From Streptomyces beihaiensis (GTDB taxonomy: Bacteria; Actinomycetota; Actinomycetes; Streptomycetales; Streptomycetaceae): a stretch of 64,000 nucleotides of DNA. A program made the position numbers and the translations under genes. Of this stretch, positions 58,619 through 64,000 are shown in pieces. Every line of letters starts with the position of its first letter. Positions within the stretch are counted from its first letter, which is position 1. The stretch spans positions 21,558-85,557 of the forward strand of contig NZ_JAPHNL010000332.1 in NCBI RefSeq assembly GCF_026274175.1, written 5' to 3'. Below the pieces are notes generated by a model. That model was not told where the DNA came from and did no database searches. It saw only the letters and a list, made by a program, of their open reading frames with translations.

Positions 58619-59575
58619 ATGCAGGACGTCCCCACGCTGGTCGCCCAGGCGAGGGAGGGCAGGCCCCGGGCCGTGGCCCGGCTGATCTCGCTGGTGGAGG
58701 GGGCGTCCCCGCAACTGCGCGAGGTCATGGCCGCGCTCGCCCCGCTGACCGGCAACGCCTACGTGGTCGGTCTGACCGGCTCGCCCGGTGTCGGCAAGTC
58801 CACGTCGACGTCGGCGCTGGTCAGCGCATATCGGCGGGCCGGGAAGCGGGTCGGCGTGCTCGCGGTCGACCCGTCGTCGCCGTTCAGCGGCGGCGCGCTC
58901 CTGGGCGACCGGGTGCGGATGTCGGAGCACGCGTCGGACCCCGGGGTCTACATCCGCTCGATGGCCACGCGCGGCCACCTGGGCGGTCTGGCCTGGGCGG
59001 CACCGCAGGCGATCCGGGTCCTGGACGCGGCGGGCTGCGACGTGGTCCTGGTCGAGACGGTCGGCGTCGGCCAGTCCGAGGTGGAGATCGCCTCCCAGGC
59101 CGACACGACGATGGTGCTGCTGGCCCCGGGCATGGGCGACGGCATCCAGGCGGCGAAGGCCGGAATCCTGGAGATCGGCGACGTGTACGTGGTCAACAAG
59201 GCGGACCGCGACGGCGCCGACGCGACCGCGCGCGAGCTCAACCACATGCTGGGCCTGGGCGAGGCGCGCTCGCCGGGGGACTGGCGGCCGCCCATCGTCA
59301 AGACGGTCGCGGCCCGCGGCGAGGGCGTCGACGAGGTGGTGGAGGCCCTGGAGAAGCACCGCGCGTGGATGGAGGAGCGCGGTGTGCTGCAACAGCGCAG
59401 GACGGCGAGGGCCGCGCACGAGGTCGAGGCCATCGCGGTGACGGCGCTGCGCGAGCGGATCGGCGACCTCTCCGGCGACCGCCACATCGACGCGCTGGCC
59501 GAGCGGATCGTGGCCGGAGAGCTCGACCCCTACCGGGCGGCGGACGAACTCCTGGCGGGGCTCACGGGCCGCTGA
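58619..59575 (+). CDS. meaB: methylmalonyl-CoA mutase-associated GTPase MeaB
   Basis: 318 residues from ATG 58619, with GGAG six bases upstream; the upstream in-frame extension is encoded by repeats and was rejected. G3E-type P-loop GTPase: Walker A GSPGVGKST at 54-62, VDPSSPFSGGALLGDRVRM (switch), VLVETVGVGQSEVEIASQADTT, NKADRDGAD (base specificity) and a C-terminal dimerisation helix. MeaB guards methylmalonyl-CoA mutase, loading intact adenosylcobalamin and preventing inactivation. It works with the epimerase (56722) and the adenosyltransferase (37208); the mutase itself is outside the window. Confidence 0.95.
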   Translation: MQDVPTLVAQAREGRPRAVARLISLVEGASPQLREVMAALAPLTGNAYVVGLTGSPGVGKSTSTSALVSAYRRAGKRVGVLAVDPSSPFSGGALLGDRVRMSEHASDPGVYIRSMATRGHLGGLAWAAPQAIRVLDAAGCDVVLVETVGVGQSEVEIASQADTTMVLLAPGMGDGIQAAKAGILEIGDVYVVNKADRDGADATARELNHMLGLGEARSPGDWRPPIVKTVAARGEGVDEVVEALEKHRAWMEERGVLQQRRTARAAHEVEAIAVTALRERIGDLSGDRHIDALAERIVAGELDPYRAADELLAGLTGR

Positions 59576-59669
59576 CGGGCGCTGCCGCCCGGCCACCGTG
59601 CCGATCACGCGCGGACCACCTGCCGACCACGCGCGGCCCCGCGCCGACCACCTGCCGACCCCGCGCCGG

Positions 59670-60146
59670 TCAGGGCCTGCCGCGCTGGGACCGCAGATGC
59701 TCGGCGATCGGCGTGAGCGCCTTGTGGAGCGCGGTCAGCTCCTCCGGTGACATCAGGTCCACGAAGTGCTGCCGCACGGAGGTCACATGGTGCGGGGCGA
59801 CCTTCCGCATGGTCTCCATGCCGAAGTCGGTGAGCACGGTGTACAGGCCGCGCCGGTCCGACTCGCAGTTCTCGCGCCGCACGAGGCCCGCGTTCTCCAT
59901 GCGGGTGATCTGGTGCGAGAGCCGGCTCTTCGACTGCAGCGTCGAGGCGGCCAGATCACTCATCCGCATCCGGTGTCCGTCGGCCTCGGAGAGGTTCACG
60001 AGGATCTCGTAGTCGTTCATCGTCAGGCCGAACGGCTGGAGATCCCTCTCCAGCTGATAATTGAGCAGCCTGTTGACCTCTAGGTGGGTGCGCCAGGCGC
60101 ACTGTTCCTCGTCGGTCAGCCACTGCGTGGCCGTCTCGGTCTCCAT
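59670..60146 (-). CDS. MarR-family transcriptional regulator
   Basis: 158 residues. A winged-helix domain is seen at about 35-125: YEILVNLSEADGHRMRMSDLAASTLQSKSRLSHQITRMENAGLVRRENCESDRRGLYTVLTDFGMETM (shown abbreviated in the family consensus), with N- and C-terminal dimerisation helices (WRTHLEVNRLLNYQLERDL; ELTALHKALTPIAEHLRSQ). The ATG seems to be the first base of the mRNA, because a -10-like TAGAAT is only seven bases upstream. The AT-rich upstream region holds an imperfect palindrome that the protein may bind itself. Ligand unknown. Confidence 0.93.
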   Translation of the reverse strand: METETATQWLTDEEQCAWRTHLEVNRLLNYQLERDLQPFGLTMNDYEILVNLSEADGHRMRMSDLAASTLQSKSRLSHQITRMENAGLVRRENCESDRRGLYTVLTDFGMETMRKVAPHHVTSVRQHFVDLMSPEELTALHKALTPIAEHLRSQRGRP

Positions 60147-60153
60147 ATAAACG

Positions 60154-60173
60154 ATTCTACCTAAAATGTTGAA
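60154..60173 (-). promoter_or_regulatory. promoter/operator of the MarR gene
   Basis: On the minus strand TTCAACATTTTAGGTAGAAT occupies 60173-60154 in a strikingly AT-rich island. TTCAAC and GTAGAA form an imperfect palindrome of the kind bound by MarR proteins. TAGAAT at its end lies seven bases before the ATG, so the transcript is probably leaderless. No good -35 box was found. Confidence 0.5.
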
Positions 60174-60273
60174 AGGCGAACGAATGGGGGGTGTGTGACG
60201 CAGGGCACTTCACGTGCAAAGGCTCCCGCAAAAAAGGGTCACGCGTTCGACGTCACACTCCGCAGATTACCGC

Positions 60274-61050
60274 TCACAGCCCGAAGCGGCGGTGGAGGTC
60301 CCCGAGCTGTCCGGGAAGGCGCGGTGCCGTTGGCTGACTCCCGGCGCCTCCGTGACCCCCCGCGCCACCGCCCGGCACACCGGCCTGCTCCGGCACCGCC
60401 CCCCGGTCGAGCTCGGGCATCAGAGCCTCGCTGGACTGCAGAAGCACGGTCCCGGCCCCCACGAACTCGAACTGGTGCTCCTCGCCCGACGCCCCGCCGA
60501 TCCCCGTAAGCGCACGTAGACCGCCGATCATGCCCGTCAGGTAGGCGTGGTCGTAGTGGTGGCACGGCGACGGGCAGTCGGCCCACCCCACCAGCGCCTG
60601 CGGATCGACCCGCACCGGCGGGTCCATGAACACCACGGGACCGTTCGACGCGGCGACGAATTTGCCGGTGCCAATGAGCGTCAGAAACCCCGGAACGATC
60701 GACTGCTTCAGTGAGAGAGTTGGCTGAAAAGCGAGCAGATTGCCCGCCCGGATGGTCAGATTGCCGTCATCCAGGTCGTAGGAGTTCACATCGAAGGCCC
60801 GGTCCGCGAGCAGCATCTTGCCGCTGCCCTGCGCCACCACCCAGTCGCTCGCGTGCAACGGCGAGTGGAACGAGGAGCGCACCAGCCGGTCGAGCGGCCC
60901 GTGCCCGATGCCGTCGAAGGAGATCCGCCCGTAGTAGGCGATCATCTTCCCCTTCTGCAGGAACCACTGACCGCTCTTCAGCTCCACGCAGAAGGTGTAC
61001 GGATTGACGTTGTCGTCGACCGGCAGCGTCATCGGATCGAACGGGCTCAC
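60274..61050 (-). CDS. AIM24-family protein
   Basis: 258 residues from GTG 61050, with GGAGGAG nine bases upstream. AIM24 proteins form a beta-rich trimer, and the pattern here fits: alternating short strands, MIAYYGRISFDGIGHGPLDRLV, GKMLLADRAFDVNSYDLDDGNLTIRAGNLLAFQP, and FVGAGTVLLQSSE near the C-terminus. The Gly/Pro-rich tail (about 225-258) is low complexity. In yeast the homologue is mitochondrial; the bacterial role is not known. No signal peptide. Confidence 0.9.
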   Translation of the reverse strand: MSPFDPMTLPVDDNVNPYTFCVELKSGQWFLQKGKMIAYYGRISFDGIGHGPLDRLVRSSFHSPLHASDWVVAQGSGKMLLADRAFDVNSYDLDDGNLTIRAGNLLAFQPTLSLKQSIVPGFLTLIGTGKFVAASNGPVVFMDPPVRVDPQALVGWADCPSPCHHYDHAYLTGMIGGLRALTGIGGASGEEHQFEFVGAGTVLLQSSEALMPELDRGAVPEQAGVPGGGAGGHGGAGSQPTAPRLPGQLGDLHRRFGL

Positions 61051-61523
61051 GGCGTGGCTCCTCCCGGCGGTGCACGGTCGAGTATCGCCCTGCGGTCGGC
61101 ATTCACGCGACTGTGCGTACCCAGTTCCCGTTATCGGCTGTGCGGTGCGTCACTTTCGGCGGGGCCCGCGCGTCCGAGCCTGCCCGCGCCGCCCCTTCCG
61201 CTTCACAGGAACCGCACAGTCGGCACAGGGGCTTCCCAAGCGGTCGGGGCGTTCCGGAACGCCCCCCCCCCCCCCGCGCCCGGCCGGGCGGCGCGACTGA
61301 AGTGGGCCTCTGTCCCGAAAATTCCCCTGTTCACGACGTGTTGACCGTGCGTAAGGTGACGAGCCGCGTTCCGGCCGGGGCCTGACCACCCCAGACCTCC
61401 GGACGCGGACAGGAAGGCGCGACCCGGGGGAGCGCACCGAATACGTCAGGCTGCCGAAATCCTTTGCTGGGCCTGGCCGTTTCTCTCCAGGGGCGTGTTC
61501 CACCCCCTACAGAGAGAAATACG
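61051..61523. other. divergent gap with a 14-C homopolymer
   Basis: This 473-bp gap lies between the AIM24 gene (leftward) and the large secreted protein (rightward). It contains 14 consecutive C residues at 61262-61275, preceded by the small palindrome GTTCCGGAAC (61251-61260) and followed by the dyad GCGCCCGGCCGGGCGGC. No gene was recognised. Promoters for both neighbours must be here but were not identified. Confidence 0.6.
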
Positions 61524-64000
61524 TTGCGTATCCCTCTACCGAAAAAACGGGGCAGACATCCGCGGCGGGGCAGACGGCGGTTCGTGCTGCCGGTCGCGCT
61601 GACGTCTCTGGCGGTCTTCGCGACCGTGGCCGTGCATCCGGAGCCGAACGTGGGCCATGAGCCGCGTACGGCCACCGCCGCCGACTCGTACGACGGGTTC
61701 GACGCCAAGGGCGCGGAGCAGGTGCGGCAGGACGAGTGCCTGATGGGCGATGTCCTGCGGCAGGGCGGCCCGAACATGTTCGCGATCGGGCAGAAGGCGC
61801 TGGGCCAGCCGCCGTTGAGCCCGGCCGCTCTGCACACGCTGGCCAACCGTGAGTACTGGGACGAGACTCCGCTGTCGCAGGCGTTCAGCAAGGACAAGGC
61901 CAACGCCGACCACTGGTTCACGGTCATGGACAACCGTGCCAAGGCGTGGCAGGACTCCCTGGAGGCTCTGGTGGACACGCCTCCGCCCGATGTCCCTCCG
62001 CCGTTCACCTGGCCGCCAGGCAGCCCTGGCAGCAAGGAGAAGGACTTCTTCGATCAGGTCGGCTTCGGCCCGTGGGTGGCGCAGCAGTTCTGGAAGACCC
62101 AGGACGGCTTGTACAACGACCCCAGCGCGGAGGCGGACAAGGCCACCAAGGCGGCCTTCATGAAGCTGGGCGACCGGCTCTACGCCGACGACGGCCCTGC
62201 CTCGACGGACCTGAAGATCGCGTGGTCGGACTACTCGACCATGGACCACCCGGTGTGGGCCGACGATGCCCGTATCTTCCTGTCCTCCGGCGGCTTCCCC
62301 ACGTCCGCGCCGAAGCCGGGCTCGCTGGCGTTCCGGATCGCGGTGGAGGACATGAAGTCCCGTTTCGCGTCCTGCAACTGGCACAACCCGCTCGACCCGA
62401 ACCATGTCCTTGGCAAGGTCGTCAAGGCGGCGTCGGACGAGTGGCAGCGGGAGATCGCGGACCAGGCAACGCAGCGTAAGTGGGTTTTCGCGGAGAACAA
62501 GAACGCCACCACGGCCCTGCAGAAGAGCGCGTTCGGGTTGGGGGACATGCTGGCCAGTCCTGGAAGGCCGACCGCATCGCCCACTGGCAGAACTACTGGG
62601 AGCCGGGTGGCAAGGGCTGGATCGGTGACAGTCCGGTCGTGGTGCAGTTCCACGCGGCGAAGGGCATGTGCCTGGACATCGACGGCGACAGGACGGCCAA
62701 CGGCACGCCGGTGCAGATCTATACGTGCAACGGTTCCAACGCGCAGAAGTGGGTTCTGGGCGAGGACCATACGGTGCGTGGGCTGAGTTCTGGCAAGTGC
62801 CTGGACGTGAGGGGCTCTCGCTCGGCGAACGGTACGAAGATCGAGTTGTGGACGTGTCACGACACCGACGGTCAGAGGTGGGACTACTCCACGACCAGGA
62901 CGACGAGTCTGCGGAACAAGGCGACGGGCAAGTGCCTGGACCTGCACAAGTACACCAAGGGCTACGACTCGTGGCTGTGGGGCTGCAACGGCACCGGCCC
63001 GCAGCAGTTCGACATCGCCCCGACCGGTCACAACGGCGCCGACAACAGCCTCGACTACCCGCACAAGGCCGCCTTCACCTCCGCGAGCAGCGAGCTGGGC
63101 AAGGCCAGGGCCACGGCGAAGTCCGAACTCGCCCTGGTCAAGAGTCAGGTCGCGGTGGCGGATGAGGCGGTCAAGGGCACCGACCTCAACCTGTCCGAGG
63201 CCTACCGCAAGGCGGACGCGATGGGTGTGCCCAGGGGCAGGGGCATGCTCGTCGGCCTTCAGAAGGCGCAGGTCACCAAGGCGTCCGCGGCGGCACTGCA
63301 CGCGATCGAGAAGGCTGCCGAGACGGCGTACGCCGCGACCCGTGCGTCGGTCGCGGACAGCGCGACACTCGCCGACCGTGCGAAGGCCGCGGCGGCGAAG
63401 GCCAAGAGCCAGTTCCGCCTCGCCGCGGCGAAGGAGGCGGAGGCGCAGGCGAAGGCCGCCGCCGACGCCGCCGATCTGCAGAAGAACAACGCCAAGAAGG
63501 CCCGCGACACCGCGAAGTCGAAGCTGGGCGACGCGGTGAAGGCCGAAGTCGACGCGAAGGCCCAGGCCACCACCGCGCACGCCAAGCTGCTCGCGGCGCA
63601 GGCCGAGGAGAAGACGGCGAAGGCGGACAAGGCCACCGCGGCCGCGAAACAGGCCGAGGCGGCCGGCTACAAGGAGACCGCCGAAGCCGAGGCGACGAAG
63701 GCTGAGCAGGCGGGCAAGAGGGCCGATGCCGCCCAGAAGACGGCGTCGGACAAGCGTCAGGCCGCGCAGAAGGCCGCGGACGCGGCCGAGGCGAAACGCG
63801 ACGACGCGTGGGACGCGGAGCAGAAGGCGGCGGCGGCCCGCGCCAAGGCCGACGCGAAGGACGCCTACGCGGACTCCCTGGACGCCGGTACGGCGGCCAC
63901 CGCGGCCCGCAAGGCCGCCGACCAGGCCGACGCGGCGGCGACCGACGCCGAAACGGCGGCCGACAAGGCGGCCACCGGCGCCGAGGGCTATGCCAAGGAC
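61524..64000 (+). pseudogene. large secreted lectin-domain protein, frameshifted and cut by window edge
   Basis: From TTG 61524 (AGAGAGA upstream) the protein starts with a basic signal peptide (KKRGRHPRRGRRRFVLPVALTSLAVF) and a domain with EYWDETPLSQAFSKD, WFTVMDNR and FASCNWHNPLD. After DMLA near 62555 this frame soon degenerates, but sequence continues at once in another frame (WKADRIAHWQNYWEPGG) as a three-lobed ricin-B lectin (QKW, QRW and QQF repeats, about 62630-63010). A very long Ala/Lys-rich coiled region then stays open to base 64000. One extra C at 62555 would restore a single protein over 825 residues. Such proteins in Streptomyces often carry C-terminal toxin or peptidase modules; that end is not in view. 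Either a real mutation or a sequence error. Confidence 0.75.

Overview
The window is about 72% G+C, with codon third positions almost all G or C and frequent GTG and TTG starts. It carries a filP-scy polar-growth pair, a bacterial F-type ATP synthase operon, NucS, a secreted multidomain chitinase and many actinomycete-specific conserved proteins. Together these point to a Streptomyces chromosome arm-to-core region. From memory the gene order resembles S. coelicolor around lysA-thr-rho-atp-nucS-filP-scy; that comparison was not computed here.

Layout. Positions 1-5.9 kb are accessory: a partial membrane protein, a decayed sugar-transporter ATPase fragment, a DNA-binding membrane protein with a DUF2690 domain, two divergently transcribed secreted peptidoglycan-binding proteins, a DUF4268 protein with lower GC, and a tRNA-Arg(CCG). 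An imperfect copy of the tRNA 3' end and terminator loop lies on the far side of the DUF4268 gene, as expected of an old integrated element. Positions 6-13 kb hold a single-domain response regulator, an ArgS-like protein, and the aspartate-family amino acid genes lysA, hom, thrC and thrB. Positions 13-24 kb are a translation and envelope block: rho, an LCP-family ligase, rpmE, prfA, prmC, a tiny coupled ORF, tsaC, a phosphatase-like protein lacking its nucleophile, glyA and a WecA/TagO-like transferase. Positions 24-32 kb are the complete atpIBEFHAGDC operon followed by a DUF2550 protein.

Positions 32-46 kb are a mixed segment: a GH18 chitinase with two operator-like repeats on its promoter, a NarL-type two-component system, a cobalamin adenosyltransferase, a TetR fragment, 3-hydroxybutyryl-CoA dehydrogenase, a STAS protein beside a membrane-anchored STAND-type ATPase, nucS, an SCO5389-family protein, a luciferase-like monooxygenase and a small Zn-binding protein. 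Positions 46-51 kb hold two paralogous ABC-2 exporters around a conserved unknown gene, interspersed with minisatellites. Positions 51-56.5 kb encode the coiled-coil proteins FilP and Scy. Positions 56.7-61 kb hold methylmalonyl-CoA epimerase, a thiolase, MeaB, a MarR regulator and an AIM24 protein. The right edge is a frameshifted, secreted, lectin-containing Ala-rich protein that runs out of the window.

Working together: lysA/hom/thrC/thrB convert aspartate semialdehyde products to lysine and threonine. prfA/prmC make and methylate release factor 1. mce and meaB serve methylmalonyl-CoA mutase and, with the adenosyltransferase at 37.2 kb that makes its B12 cofactor, supply propionyl-CoA metabolism. 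FilP and Scy build the hyphal-tip assembly.
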